From Gammaproteobacteria bacterium (GTDB lineage: Bacteria; Pseudomonadota; Gammaproteobacteria; Pseudomonadales; Porticoccaceae): a DNA stretch of 64,000 nucleotides. Shown here one piece after another: positions 27,532 to 36,566 of the stretch. Under the pieces are notes generated by a model. That model did not search any database. It saw only the letters and a program-made list of their open reading frames with translations, and was not told where the DNA came from. A program made the position numbers and the translations under genes. The first letter of the stretch is position 1, and each line of letters begins with the position of its first letter. The stretch covers positions 185,693 to 249,692 of the forward strand of contig JACPPB010000012.1 of NCBI GenBank assembly GCA_016191205.1, written 5' to 3'.

Positions 27532-27590
27532 TGCAGCCCATCCTCTCCGCGTCCTATTCTGCTCCTACCCACTCGCACAGGAGCGACACC

Positions 27591-27695
27591 GTGGACAGCC
27601 TCAGTGACAAAGAAACCGCCAAAGGACTGGCCATCACCATCGGCACCCTGGTGGTGGTGATGCTGGCACTCATCCTGGTCTCCAATGTCCTCTGA
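27591..27695 (+). CDS. 34-residue single-span membrane microprotein
   Basis: A GTG-started frame with CAGGAG nine bases upstream. It encodes a short polar start (VDSLSDKETAKG) and one membrane helix of about 20 residues (AITIGTLVVVMLALILVSNV). Size and shape are like small subunits or assembly factors of terminal oxidases (CydX or CcoQ class), but no family can be claimed and no oxidase gene is near. A perfect FNR/Anr box at a class II distance upstream suggests it is made at low oxygen. It is below the size limit of many gene finders. Confidence 0.65.
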   Translation: MDSLSDKETAKGLAITIGTLVVVMLALILVSNVL

Positions 27696-27844
27696 GACGC
27701 CACGACGGAACCCGCGGGGGGCTGATTCTCGCCAACCTCGCGGCGGTCGTCCCTGTTTTCCGGGACAACGTGGTCGGTGGTCAAATTTCGTCGCGGGTTC
27801 TATAGTCGGACGTTGCGAACCATCGGCATCGCCAGGATCCCACC

Positions 27845-28633
27845 ATGAACAACCCAGCCTACGCAGTCATAAAATCACAGCAGAATCGCGGCAAACCGGA
27901 GACTTTCGACTCTCCCCAGGCGGAGCGCCTGCATCGCAAGCAACGCTTGGCGGCGGCGTTTCGTCTGTTCGGAAAACTCGGTTTTGACGAAGGCGCCGCC
28001 GGCCATATCACGGTCCGCGATCCCGAGCGCTCCGATCATTTCTGGGTGAATCCCTTCGGCGTTTCGTTCAAGCAGATGAAGGTATCCGATCTGCTGCTGG
28101 TGAATCACGCCGGGGAGATCGTCGAGGGCGAGGGGCTGCTCAATGCCGCCGCGTTCGCGATTCACGGCAGCATCCACGCCGCGCGCCCCGATGTGGTGGC
28201 TGCCGCCCACGCTCATTCGGTGTACGGCAAGAGCTGGTCGTCCCTCGGGCGCCCGCTCGATCCCCTCACCCAGGACGCCTGCGCCTTCTACCGCGACCAT
28301 GTGCTGTTTGACGACTTCACGGGAGTGGTTCTGGACCCTGCGGAGGGGCGCCGCATCGCCGCTGCGCTGGGCCAGCACAAAGCGTGCATCCTGCAAAATC
28401 ACGGGCTGCTCACCGTGGGTGGGAGCGTGGAATCGGCCGCCTGGTGGTTCATCACCATGGAGCGTTCGTGCCAGGCGCAACTGCTGGCGGAAGCGGCCGG
28501 CACGCCGAAGCTGATCCGCCCGGAAATCGCGCAACTCACGCAGGACACCATCGGCACCGAGCAATCCGGCTGGTTCAGCTTCCAGCCGCTGTATCAGACG
28601 ATTGTAGCGGAGCAGCCGGACCTGTTCGGCTGA
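27845..28633 (+). CDS. Class II aldolase/adducin family protein
   Basis: 262 residues. The zinc-binding histidines are recognised in VAAAHAHSVYGKSW and the later ILQNHGLLTVGG. The N-terminal GNIT-like element is GAAGHITVRDP. Members cleave or form carbon-carbon bonds of hydroxy-acid or sugar phosphates, but this adducin-like subgroup (with extended GRPLDPLTQDACAFY) is often of unknown substrate. It converges on a metallo-hydrolase gene with nine bases between their stops. Confidence 0.88.
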   Translation: MNNPAYAVIKSQQNRGKPETFDSPQAERLHRKQRLAAAFRLFGKLGFDEGAAGHITVRDPERSDHFWVNPFGVSFKQMKVSDLLLVNHAGEIVEGEGLLNAAAFAIHGSIHAARPDVVAAAHAHSVYGKSWSSLGRPLDPLTQDACAFYRDHVLFDDFTGVVLDPAEGRRIAAALGQHKACILQNHGLLTVGGSVESAAWWFITMERSCQAQLLAEAAGTPKLIRPEIAQLTQDTIGTEQSGWFSFQPLYQTIVAEQPDLFG

Positions 28634-28642
28634 TCCCCGGCT

Positions 28643-29434
28643 TCACCAGTTGTTGCGCAGTTCGCGCAGCCTGACGAACACGGTTTGTGGGTCGGGGTGT
28701 TCGTCGAGATCCGGAAAAGCCTCGCGCAGGCGCGCGATCACACTGGGGTTTTGCAGGCGAAAAAAGGTGTTGATGTCTTTTTCCTGAGCCAGTGTGGACA
28801 CCAGCGCCCGCGCCGGATCCTGCGCTTCCGTCCGGGTCAGCAGGTCCCGGGCCACGGCGTTATCCGGCTCCCGGTCCAGGGTGAACTTCAGATTATTGTT
28901 GATGTAATCGTGCCCCGGATACACCAGGGTGCGGTCGTCGAGCTTCGCCAACTGCTCCGCGAAGGTGTGATAGAGCTGCACGGGATGACCGCCATGGTGG
29001 CAGTTTCCCGCGCCGGCGTTGAACAGGGTATCGCCGCAGAACAGCGCGGGCTGATCGGTCTTTGCGAGCAAACAAATGTGACACATCGTGTGTCCGGGCG
29101 TATCCAGCGCCACCAGTTCGACGGTGCGACCGACCTTGATGACATCCCCGGCGACGAGGCCGCGATCCATGTTCGGAATGCTGTTGCGTGCGTTGGCGTG
29201 CGCCAGGATTTTCGCTCCGGTGGCAGCAGTCAGCGCCGCATTGCCGCCGGTGTGGTCAAAGTGCTCGTGGGTATTGAGGATCTGGGTGATCTGCCAACCC
29301 CGGTCTTTCGCCACCGCCAGGCACAGTTCGTGGGCGAGCGGGTCCACCGCCAGCGCCTCGCCGGTTTCCGGGCAGGCGATCAGGTAATTGAAATTGCGAT
29401 AATCATTGCCGGTCCAGATCTGCTCGACACGCAT
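28643..29434 (-). CDS. Metallo-beta-lactamase-fold hydrolase, glyoxalase II-like
   Basis: 263 residues. The metal motif THEHFDHTGG (THxHxDH) is followed by DTPGHTMCHIC, FCGDTLF and VYPGHDY, all in the order of hydroxyacylglutathione hydrolase. The C-terminal part has the extended helical region with LREL at the end, as in GloB. It could hydrolyse S-lactoylglutathione. This is notable because gloB is missing from its usual place next to mltD. It may instead belong to a persulfide dioxygenase-like or other branch, so a gene symbol is withheld. Confidence 0.85.
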   Translation of the reverse strand: MRVEQIWTGNDYRNFNYLIACPETGEALAVDPLAHELCLAVAKDRGWQITQILNTHEHFDHTGGNAALTAATGAKILAHANARNSIPNMDRGLVAGDVIKVGRTVELVALDTPGHTMCHICLLAKTDQPALFCGDTLFNAGAGNCHHGGHPVQLYHTFAEQLAKLDDRTLVYPGHDYINNNLKFTLDREPDNAVARDLLTRTEAQDPARALVSTLAQEKDINTFFRLQNPSVIARLREAFPDLDEHPDPQTVFVRLRELRNNW

Positions 29435-29476
29435 GGTGGTATCTCCTGTGCAACGCGGTGTGCCACCGGCAGAACA

Positions 29477-30481
29477 TCAGCCGGCGAGCTGTCTGATCAA
29501 CGCAGGCCGCGCTTCGGCCGGCGCAAAACTGAAATCCAGGGTAACGCGATCCACCAGACCCGCGAAGCGTTCGCGGATCATGGGGACGATCCGCTCCGGC
29601 TCGCCGACCACGGCGAAAGTGTCGAGCATCTCGTCCGAGATCAGCTCGCCCATCTCGACCCAGCGACCCTGCTTGGACAGCAGGTTCAGTTCCGGTTGCA
29701 GTTCACCCCAGCCATGGCTTTCGAGCACCGTCCGGTAAGCCGGTGTCGAGGAATAAAACGCGATGCGCTCCCGCACCGCCCGCCGGCTGTCGCGAAAGGC
29801 CTCTTCCGTGGCTCCCGAGACCACGAACATCCCGTGGGACAGTTCGAAATCGCGGCGCGACAAGCCGCGCCGCTTCAGGCCCGCCTCGATGACGGGCAAG
29901 GTGTGATCGCGCAGATAGCTGACCGAGGTGAGCGGATGCACCAGCATGCCTTCGCACAGGTCGGCGGCAACCTGCGTCATCAGCGGCCCCACCGCGGCCA
30001 GAAATACGCGCGGCGGACCGGCGTCGCTCGGCTTGGGGGTGAACACCGGGGTCATCAGAGTGTGCTGATAGAACTCGCCGCGAAAATTCAGCGGCTCGCC
30101 CTGATACCAGTTGGCCCAGATCGCCTGCATCGCCGCGATGAATTCGCGCATCCGCGCCGCGGGCTGCGACCAGGGCATCGAGAAGCGCCGCTCGATATGG
30201 GCGCGAATCTGGGAACCCAGCCCGAGAATGAAGCGCCCGCCGGAATAGCCGTTGAGGTCGTTGCCGATGGCAGCCATGTTCATGGGGTTGCGTGCAAAGG
30301 CCACCGCGATGGCGGTGGTCAGATCCAGTGCCTTGCTGTGTTCGGCGGCAAGCAACAGCGGGAAAAAGGGATCGTGACCGGTCTCGACGGTCTGGAGGCC
30401 GGCGAAACCGGCAGCTTCCAGCGCGGCGACCTGCGCGGGCACGGCCGCCAGATTGTGGTGTAACAGGGCATCGACTTTCAT
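29477..30481 (-). CDS. LLM-class (luciferase-like) oxidoreductase
   Basis: 334 residues from the ATG at 30481 (MKVDALLHHNL). The TIM-barrel luciferase-like fold is shown by AAEHSKALDLTTAIAVAFARNPMNMA, DLNGYSGGRFILGLGSQ and the late DTFAVVGEPERIVPMI. It matches proteins often named F420-dependent oxidoreductases (TIGR03617-like). Whether it uses F420 or FMN cannot be told; no F420 synthesis gene is in the window. Homologues are common beside acyl-CoA and steroid/terpenoid-type catabolic genes. Confidence 0.85.
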   Translation of the reverse strand: MKVDALLHHNLAAVPAQVAALEAAGFAGLQTVETGHDPFFPLLLAAEHSKALDLTTAIAVAFARNPMNMAAIGNDLNGYSGGRFILGLGSQIRAHIERRFSMPWSQPAARMREFIAAMQAIWANWYQGEPLNFRGEFYQHTLMTPVFTPKPSDAGPPRVFLAAVGPLMTQVAADLCEGMLVHPLTSVSYLRDHTLPVIEAGLKRRGLSRRDFELSHGMFVVSGATEEAFRDSRRAVRERIAFYSSTPAYRTVLESHGWGELQPELNLLSKQGRWVEMGELISDEMLDTFAVVGEPERIVPMIRERFAGLVDRVTLDFSFAPAEARPALIRQLAG

Positions 30482-30602
30482 GGCGCAACTCCGCTGGATC
30501 AGGGTTATTGGATGCGTGTTACCCGCGCCGGGCAAAGCCCAAGGATAGCCCATTCCGGGGTCGGTGCCAGTATCCGGGAACTACCGCGACGAGAACGCGC
30601 GG

Positions 30603-30944
30603 CTACCCCTTCGGCAGCGGCTCCAGACGGATCACGTCCAAGGCCGGCTCTTCGTAGGGATGCGCGGCCCTGAGCGCGGCAATAACGGCTGCCGCGCAGT
30701 CTTCCGCGCAGACCATCTCGACCCGGTATTCAGGGACGATCTCCACCTGGTCGTGAACGCCAAGATGAGGTTTGCTGCTTGCCAGCGGCCGGAACTGGCC
30801 CTCGCCCAGCACCTGCCAGCAACAGTTGTCGTAGGCGCCGATGCGGCCGGCGCCGGCCGCGAACACCGCCTGCTTCACGGCCTCCAGATGGCTTGCCGGC
30901 ACATAGAAACAGAGCTTGTACGCGGGCTCCGCCCCTGGGGTCAC
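30603..30944 (-). CDS. YqfO/NIF3-like small protein
   Basis: 113 residues from a GTG at 30944 with GGAG ahead of it. The core [25 protein letters not shown] and the end [14 protein letters not shown] are those of the small YqfO-like proteins related to the inserted domain of NIF3 (a CutA-like fold). The function is unknown; metal or nucleotide binding has been suggested for relatives. It is normally a separate gene, but here the damaged ybbN frame reads into it, so it may be made both alone and as the tail of a longer product. Confidence 0.75.
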   Translation of the reverse strand: MTPGAEPAYKLCFYVPASHLEAVKQAVFAAGAGRIGAYDNCCWQVLGEGQFRPLASSKPHLGVHDQVEIVPEYRVEMVCAEDCAAAVIAALRAAHPYEEPALDVIRLEPLPKG

Positions 30945-31439
30945 GACGCGCTCCGGTCCGCTAATACAGCAGATTGAAGAACTGGCGCTGGAAACGCACT
31001 GCCATCGGATCGCCCTTGCCCAGCGCCGCCAGCGTATCCAGAAACGCTTTCCTGGCAGCGCCTGCATTTTGGCGATGGCGTCATCGAGCGTCGCCTCCCA
31101 GGCCGGCGGCAGATGTTTTTCCAGGATCTTGCGCACCTGGGTCTCCGGCTGCGCGCCCTGAAAGGCATCCACCGGCTGGCCGTCGCGCATCAGGATCACG
31201 GTGGGCAGGCTGCGCACCCCGAACTGACCGGCGATATCGGGCTCGCGGTCGGCGTTGACCTTGGCGAGCAGAAACTGGCCTTTGTACTCCGTGGCGAGTT
31301 TTTCCAGGATCGGCATCAGCGCCTTGCAGGGCGCGCACCAGTCGGCCCAGAAATCCACCACCACCAGGCGCCGCCGGGATTCATCGATCAGCACCTGACG
31401 AGCGTTTTCGAGTGTGACTTCGACGATATCTTGATTCAT
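30603..31439 (-). CDS. Thioredoxin domain (damaged ybbN/cnoX) run on into YqfO-like protein
   Basis: 278 codons that combine three parts. Residues 1-110 are a thioredoxin fold with the active site WCAPC, as in the co-chaperone YbbN/CnoX. Residues about 127-165 look like an out-of-frame stretch: read two bases over, the same DNA gives the genuine YbbN C-terminal end ([19 protein letters not shown] to FNLLY, stop at 30961-30963). The TPR region normally between these is missing, so most of it has been deleted with a change of frame. Residues 166-278 are the next gene, a YqfO-like protein. The gene starts inside the purL stop (ATGA). The fused protein may be made, but it is unlikely to be a normal CnoX. 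Confidence 0.65.
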   Translation of the reverse strand: MNQDIVEVTLENARQVLIDESRRRLVVVDFWADWCAPCKALMPILEKLATEYKGQFLLAKVNADREPDIAGQFGVRSLPTVILMRDGQPVDAFQGAQPETQVRKILEKHLPPAWEATLDDAIAKMQALPGKRFWIRWRRWARAIRWQCVSSASSSICCISGPERVVTPGAEPAYKLCFYVPASHLEAVKQAVFAAGAGRIGAYDNCCWQVLGEGQFRPLASSKPHLGVHDQVEIVPEYRVEMVCAEDCAAAVIAALRAAHPYEEPALDVIRLEPLPKG

Positions 31440-34400
31440 TGCACAAACACCCTTGCGTTGCGAAACAGGCGCAGCCAGGCGCCGTCCTCACCCCAGGCGT
31501 CCGGTCGCCAGGAATTGGTGACAGCGCGAAACACGCGCTCCGGATGGGGCATCATGATGGTAACCCGGCCATCGGTGGTCGTGAGCCCGGCGACTCCCGC
31601 CGGCGAGCCGTTGGGGTTGGCCGGGTAGCGTTCGGTCAGTTGACCCTGACTGTCCACATAGCGCAGCGCCAAGGTACCAGACTGCTCCGCCCGGGCAAGT
31701 CCGCCCGCGGCAAAGGTCGCCCGGCCTTCACCGTGAGCGACCGCGATGGGCAACACCGAACCCGCCATGCCCGCGAGCAATACCGAGGGTGACGGCGCGA
31801 TCTTCAACAGCAGCGTGCGCGCCTCGAACTGCTCGGACTGATTGCGGGCAAACAGCGGCCAGTGGTCGGCGCCCGGAATCAGCTCGCGCAACTGGGACAG
31901 CATCTGACAGCCGTTGCAGACGCCCAATGCAAAGGTCTCGGAGCGGGCAAAAAAGGTCGCGAAAGCGTCGCGTGCCCGGGCGTTGAACAAAATGCTGCGG
32001 GCCCAGCCGACGCCGGCACCCAGCACATCGCCATAGGAAAAGCCACCACAGGCGACCAGACCCCGGAACGACGCGAGGTCTACCCGTCCGGCGAGCACAT
32101 CGCTCATGTGGATATCGATGGCGGAAAATCCCGCGCGATCGAAAGCCGCCGCCATTTCGAGCTGACCATTGACGCCCTGCTCGCGCAGAATCGCCACCCG
32201 CGGCCGCACGCCGGTGGCGATACCTGCCGCAATAAAGGGCGCCGCAACGTCGTCGGTCAGTTCGAAACTGGGCATCGCCACCAGTTGATTGTCCGCGCTA
32301 TCGATGTTGGCGAATTCCTGCAGGGCGCAATCGGGATTGTCGCGCAGCGCCTGCATCCGGTAACTGGTCTCCGCCCACAGCCGCTGCAGCGCGGCGCGCG
32401 TGGCGCGGTAAATTTCCTGCCCGCCGGCGGCGATGACGATGTCCTCCGCCGCCGTCACCCGACCCAGCCGCCGCACGCAGCCGGCGAGGCCCGCGGCGGC
32501 GAAGCGCGCGCTGACGGTCGCCACATGGTCGCGCGCCACCTCAAGGACCGCGCCGAGTTCCTCGGCAAACAGCGCGGCGAGCGGATCGCAATCGACTGGC
32601 AGGGAAATCTGTACCCCGCGCCGGCCGGCAAAACACATCTCCGCCAAGGTGGTGAACAGGCCGCCGTCAGACCGATCGTGATAGGCCAGAATATCGCCCG
32701 CCGCGAGACTGTCCTGCATCGCGGCAACAAAACCGCCGAGACGTTGGGCATCGTCGACATCCGGCACGCGGTCGCCCAATTCGCCGAACACCTGCGCCAG
32801 AATGGAGCCACCCAGACGGTCCGCACCCGCGCCCAGGTCGATCAACAGGAGTTCGCTGTCGCTGCCGCGCAACTGCGGCGTCAGCGCTGCCCGCACATCG
32901 CTGACCGGAGCGAAGGCCGAGACGATCAGCGACACCGGCGCCGCGACGGATTTGTCGACGGTCCCCTCGCGCCACACCGTGCGCATGGACAGCGAGTCCT
33001 TGCCGACCGGAATGGCGATGCCCAGCGCCGGGCACAGTTCCATACCCACCGCCGCCACCGCGCGATACAGATTGGCGTCCTCGCCCGGCACGCCGGCGGC
33101 ACACATCCAGTTGGCGGACAGCTTGATGTTGCCGATGGCGCCGACCGGCGCCGCCGCGATGTTGGTGAGCGCCTCGCCCACCGCCATCCGCGCCGCCGCC
33201 GCGCTATCCAGCAGTGCCAGCGGTGTGCGCTCTCCCATCGCCATGGCCTCGCCCGCGCAGGTGTCGAACGCCGCCGTGGTCATCGCGTAATCGGCTACCG
33301 GCACCTGCCAGGGACCTACCATCTGGTCCCGCGCCACCATGCCGGTGATCGAGCGATCGCCGATGGTGATCAGGAATGCCTTGCTGGCGACGGTGGGATG
33401 GCGCAATACCCGGGTCACGGCTTCCGCAATGGCGATGTCACGGGTGGCGAACGGCGTGCCCGGGCGTGCAACGGAAGCCACATCGCGCTGCATCCGGGGC
33501 GGTTTGCCGAACAGCACCGAGAGCGGCAGATCCACCGGACGATCGTCGAACAGGGGGTCCGCCAGCGCCAGATGCTGCGCGGCGGTGGCTTCGCCCACGA
33601 CGGCGTACGGACAGCGCTCGCGGGCGCAGATGGCGGCGAACTCCGCCAGATGCTCCGGCGCGACGGCCAGCACATAGCGCTCCTGGGCTTCGTTGCACCA
33701 TATCTCCAAGGGCGACATGCCGGGTTCGGCGCTCGGCACCGCGCGCAGATCGAAACGGCCGCCGCAGCCACCGTCCTTGACCAGCTCAGGGAAGGCATTG
33801 GACAGGCCCCCCGCCCCCACATCGTGAATAAAGGCGATGGGATTGGCCTCGCCCAGCGCCCAGCATCGGTCGATCACTTCCTGGCAGCGCCGCTCCATCT
33901 CCGGGTTCTGGCGCTGCACCGAGGCGAAATCCAGATGCTCGGCGCTGTCGCCCGCGGTCATCGACGACGCCGCCCCGCCGCCGAGCCCGATCAAGAGCGC
34001 CGGCCCACCCAGCGCGATCAACTGACAACCGGGCTGAATGCCGCGCTTGATGACGTGCTCGGGGCGCACATTGCCGTAACCGCCCGCGATCATGATGGGC
34101 TTGTGGTAGCCCCAGCGACTGCCGGCGTGATCGGCCTCGAAGGCGCGGAAATAGCCGCACAGATTGGGGCGTCCGAATTCGTTGTTGAAGGCGGCGGCGC
34201 CGATCGGCCCGTCGCGCATGATAGTGAACGCGGAAACGATGCGGTCGGGGCGGCCGTAATCGCTCTCCCAGGGTTGTTCGAAACCGGGAATGCGCAGATG
34301 GGAGACGCTGAAGCCCGCCAGACCGGCCTTGGGGCGCGCGCCGCGGCCGGTGGCGCCTTCATCGCGAATCTCGCCGCCGGCACCGGTGCCGGCACCGGGA

Positions 34401-35314
34401 AAAGGTGCGATGGCGGTGGGATGGTTGTGGGTCTCCACCTTCATCAGGATATGGATCTGCTCGGGATGGGCGCGGTATTCGCCGCTCTGCGCCGCGGGAA
34501 AAAACCGCCCTCCCGGCGCGCCCTCGATCACCGCCGCGTTGTCGGAGTAGGCCGACAGCACACCGTCACCCGAACAGGCGTGGGTATTCCTGATCATTCC
34601 GAACAGCGTCTGCGCCTGCGGGCTGCCATCGATGGTCCAGGTCGCATTGAAAATCTTGTGCCGGCAATGCTCCGAGTTGGCCTGGGCAAACATCATCAGT
34701 TCGACGTCGGTGGGGTCGCGGTCGAGACGGAGGAAGTTTTCCAGCAGGTAGTCGATTTCGTCGGCGGCCAGCGCGAGCCCCAGCTCAAGGTTGGCGCATT
34801 CCAGCGCCGCCCGGCCCTGCGCCAGCACGGGCACCCGCACGAGGCGACGCGGATCCTGTGCCGCAAACAGCCCGGCGGCGGCATCGAGCGAATCGAATAC
34901 CGCCTCCACCATGCGGTCGTGAAGCAGAGCCGCCAACGTCCGATATTCCGCGGTGGACAGGCCGGTCGCAGCCTGCACGCGGTAAGCGATGCCGCGCTCG
35001 ATGCGGCGCACGCCCGTCAGCCCCGCGTTGTGGGCGATATCGGTCGCCTTGCTGGACCAGGGCGAGAGCGTCCCCGGACGCGGGATCACCAGCACCAAGG
35101 TGCCGTCGTCGAATTCGGGCGCGAGGCCGGTAACGTCGGCGAGCAGGTCGTTCAAACGGCTTTGTTCGAGCGGCGAAAAATCGGCTGCGGTAGCGACGAA
35201 ATGCACATACCGTGCGGAAAGGTTTTGCACCCTCGGCACCGCCCGGGTCAGCGCTTCGAGCAGGCGTTCCTGGCGAAACGCGGAAAGCGCCGATGATCCG
35301 GGCAAGATCAGCAT
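31436..35314 (-). CDS. purL: Phosphoribosylformylglycinamidine synthase
   Basis: 1292 residues from the ATG at 35314, the length of E. coli PurL (1295); longer upstream frames are shadows. It has the large single-chain form: N-terminal domain, linker, two AIR-synthase-like halves (first with [21 protein letters not shown] ATP loop), and a C-terminal glutaminase with catalytic cysteine in [10 protein letters not shown] and HPER near the end. It makes FGAM from FGAR and glutamine in purine synthesis. The stop overlaps the start of the thioredoxin gene by four bases, so translation is probably coupled. Confidence 0.97.
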   Translation of the reverse strand: MLILPGSSALSAFRQERLLEALTRAVPRVQNLSARYVHFVATAADFSPLEQSRLNDLLADVTGLAPEFDDGTLVLVIPRPGTLSPWSSKATDIAHNAGLTGVRRIERGIAYRVQAATGLSTAEYRTLAALLHDRMVEAVFDSLDAAAGLFAAQDPRRLVRVPVLAQGRAALECANLELGLALAADEIDYLLENFLRLDRDPTDVELMMFAQANSEHCRHKIFNATWTIDGSPQAQTLFGMIRNTHACSGDGVLSAYSDNAAVIEGAPGGRFFPAAQSGEYRAHPEQIHILMKVETHNHPTAIAPFPGAGTGAGGEIRDEGATGRGARPKAGLAGFSVSHLRIPGFEQPWESDYGRPDRIVSAFTIMRDGPIGAAAFNNEFGRPNLCGYFRAFEADHAGSRWGYHKPIMIAGGYGNVRPEHVIKRGIQPGCQLIALGGPALLIGLGGGAASSMTAGDSAEHLDFASVQRQNPEMERRCQEVIDRCWALGEANPIAFIHDVGAGGLSNAFPELVKDGGCGGRFDLRAVPSAEPGMSPLEIWCNEAQERYVLAVAPEHLAEFAAICARERCPYAVVGEATAAQHLALADPLFDDRPVDLPLSVLFGKPPRMQRDVASVARPGTPFATRDIAIAEAVTRVLRHPTVASKAFLITIGDRSITGMVARDQMVGPWQVPVADYAMTTAAFDTCAGEAMAMGERTPLALLDSAAAARMAVGEALTNIAAAPVGAIGNIKLSANWMCAAGVPGEDANLYRAVAAVGMELCPALGIAIPVGKDSLSMRTVWREGTVDKSVAAPVSLIVSAFAPVSDVRAALTPQLRGSDSELLLIDLGAGADRLGGSILAQVFGELGDRVPDVDDAQRLGGFVAAMQDSLAAGDILAYHDRSDGGLFTTLAEMCFAGRRGVQISLPVDCDPLAALFAEELGAVLEVARDHVATVSARFAAAGLAGCVRRLGRVTAAEDIVIAAGGQEIYRATRAALQRLWAETSYRMQALRDNPDCALQEFANIDSADNQLVAMPSFELTDDVAAPFIAAGIATGVRPRVAILREQGVNGQLEMAAAFDRAGFSAIDIHMSDVLAGRVDLASFRGLVACGGFSYGDVLGAGVGWARSILFNARARDAFATFFARSETFALGVCNGCQMLSQLRELIPGADHWPLFARNQSEQFEARTLLLKIAPSPSVLLAGMAGSVLPIAVAHGEGRATFAAGGLARAEQSGTLALRYVDSQGQLTERYPANPNGSPAGVAGLTTTDGRVTIMMPHPERVFRAVTNSWRPDAWGEDGAWLRLFRNARVFVQ

Positions 35315-35394
35315 CGGAAGGTCTCGCGGCAAGGGCGGGTAGGGTCGCGGCATTGTACTGAAAAAGGCTCGCGACGGGCGCTCAAACCGCTCGT

Positions 35395-35862
35395 TCAGCG
35401 GCGCCGGGAGCGGAAAAAATCCACCAGCAGCGCACCACACTCCACCGCCAGCACACCCTCGCTCCAGGCAGCGCGGTGGTTGAAACAACCCGCTTCGAGC
35501 AGCCGAAACTGGCTTGCGACCGCCCCGGCACGCGGCTCCCGCGCCCCGAACACGAGCCGCGCCACCCGCGCGTGAATCAGCGCTCCCACGCACATGGCGC
35601 AAGGCTCCAGGGTGACGTAAAGCGTGGTATCGATCAGGCGGTAATTGCCGCGCCGGCGCGCGGCGTCGCGCAGCGCGTTGATTTCGGCGTGCGCGGTGGG
35701 ATCGCAAGCGCCGATGGGGCAATTCCAGCCTTCCCCCACCACCTGTCCGTCCGCAACCAGGATGGCTGCAACCGGAACTTCTCCGGCCGCTGCCGCCCGT
35801 GCGGCGAGCGCCAGCGCCAGGCGCATCCAGTGTTCATCGGTACGGAGATCGGCGGCTTCCAC
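35395..35862 (-). CDS. tadA: tRNA-specific adenosine deaminase
   Basis: 155 residues. Zinc and catalytic residues are evident: the HAE motif in [12 protein letters not shown] and PCAMC in [16 protein letters not shown]. TadA changes A34 to inosine in tRNA-Arg(ACG), allowing wobble reading. FFRSRRR at the end gives a basic tail, as usual. It lies upstream of purL on the same strand. Confidence 0.95.
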   Translation of the reverse strand: MEAADLRTDEHWMRLALALAARAAAAGEVPVAAILVADGQVVGEGWNCPIGACDPTAHAEINALRDAARRRGNYRLIDTTLYVTLEPCAMCVGALIHARVARLVFGAREPRAGAVASQFRLLEAGCFNHRAAWSEGVLAVECGALLVDFFRSRRR

Positions 35863-35956
35863 GTCGGCGGCTTGTGAGCGGGGGGTTATCGATCAAGAAC
35901 AGGCGCCGCAGTGCGCCCGGGCCTTGCGCGAGGCAATGCGTGGCGGCCCGCGCCAA

Positions 35957-36418
35957 TCAGTCGTCGCGCGTCATGCGTTGAATGATGTAATCGAGGCTTC
36001 TGATGCCGTCTTCCTGCTCCTGCTCGGACAGCTCGGAAAGGCTGGTGCGGTAAAACTCCAGCAACCGCGGCCGCATCTTGGCAAACACTTCGCGTCCGAG
36101 CGGACTCAGCACCACACGGCGGGAGCGCTGATCGTCGGGGTTGACCAGCCGGCGCACATAGCCGGCTTCTTCCATGCGGTTGAGCACACCATTCAGGCTC
36201 TGGCGACTTACCAGCAGGTAATTCACCATTTCACTGACCGTCATGCCGGCCTGGAAACCGGGGCGGGACAGCGAGCCCAGGATCGATAGCTGCTGGGCGC
36301 TCATGTTGAATTCATCGAGAACCTTGGCTACCCGCCGCAGGGAGATGTTGGACGCCTGATAGAGGCGAAAAAACAATTTCTCCGGCGTGTACTGAAGACC
36401 TGTCGCTGCTTCCGTCAT
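35957..36418 (-). CDS. badR: MarR-family regulator, BadR-like
   Basis: 153 residues from the ATG (MTEAATGLQ) that follows AGGTGG; an ATG 15 bases upstream is possible. The winged-helix core has SRQSLNGVLNRMEEAGYVRRLVNPDDQRSRRVVLSPLG, the recognition helix and wing of MarR proteins. It is divergent from an acyl-CoA dehydrogenase, BadI and BadH-like genes. In Rhodopseudomonas a MarR regulator, BadR, controls the same set in response to a ring-CoA intermediate, so repression with release by such a CoA ester is the likely mode here. The name rests on context. Confidence 0.8.
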   Translation of the reverse strand: MTEAATGLQYTPEKLFFRLYQASNISLRRVAKVLDEFNMSAQQLSILGSLSRPGFQAGMTVSEMVNYLLVSRQSLNGVLNRMEEAGYVRRLVNPDDQRSRRVVLSPLGREVFAKMRPRLLEFYRTSLSELSEQEQEDGIRSLDYIIQRMTRDD

Positions 36419-36438
36419 GGCCACCTGATACATTGGGT

Positions 36439-36460
36439 TATACTTTTGCGGGCGAGTATA
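36439..36460. promoter_or_regulatory. Palindromic operator candidate between badR and the ring-cleavage operon
   Basis: TATACT and AGTATA form perfect 6-bp arms with a 10-bp spacer (22 bp in all). The site lies 20 bases before the regulator start and about 105 bases before the dehydrogenase start, where a MarR dimer could control both directions. No experimental consensus was used. Confidence 0.5.
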
Positions 36461-36566
36461 TTAAGAATTTCTCCAGTATGACAGCGATGCCTGCCCTGGC
36501 CACGGTAGCCCCCACGCTGATGATGTCCTTGCGCAACCCGTACAGAAAATAACACAGGAAAACCCG

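Noticed and set aside
29477..30481. Luciferase-like gene as evidence for F420 metabolism
   Set aside because: The fold is shared with FMN-dependent enzymes and no F420 synthesis gene is in the window.
31862..35296. 1144-codon open frame on the plus strand
   Set aside because: It is antisense to purL, which has full-length family similarity; the long frame is a by-product of high-GC codon use.
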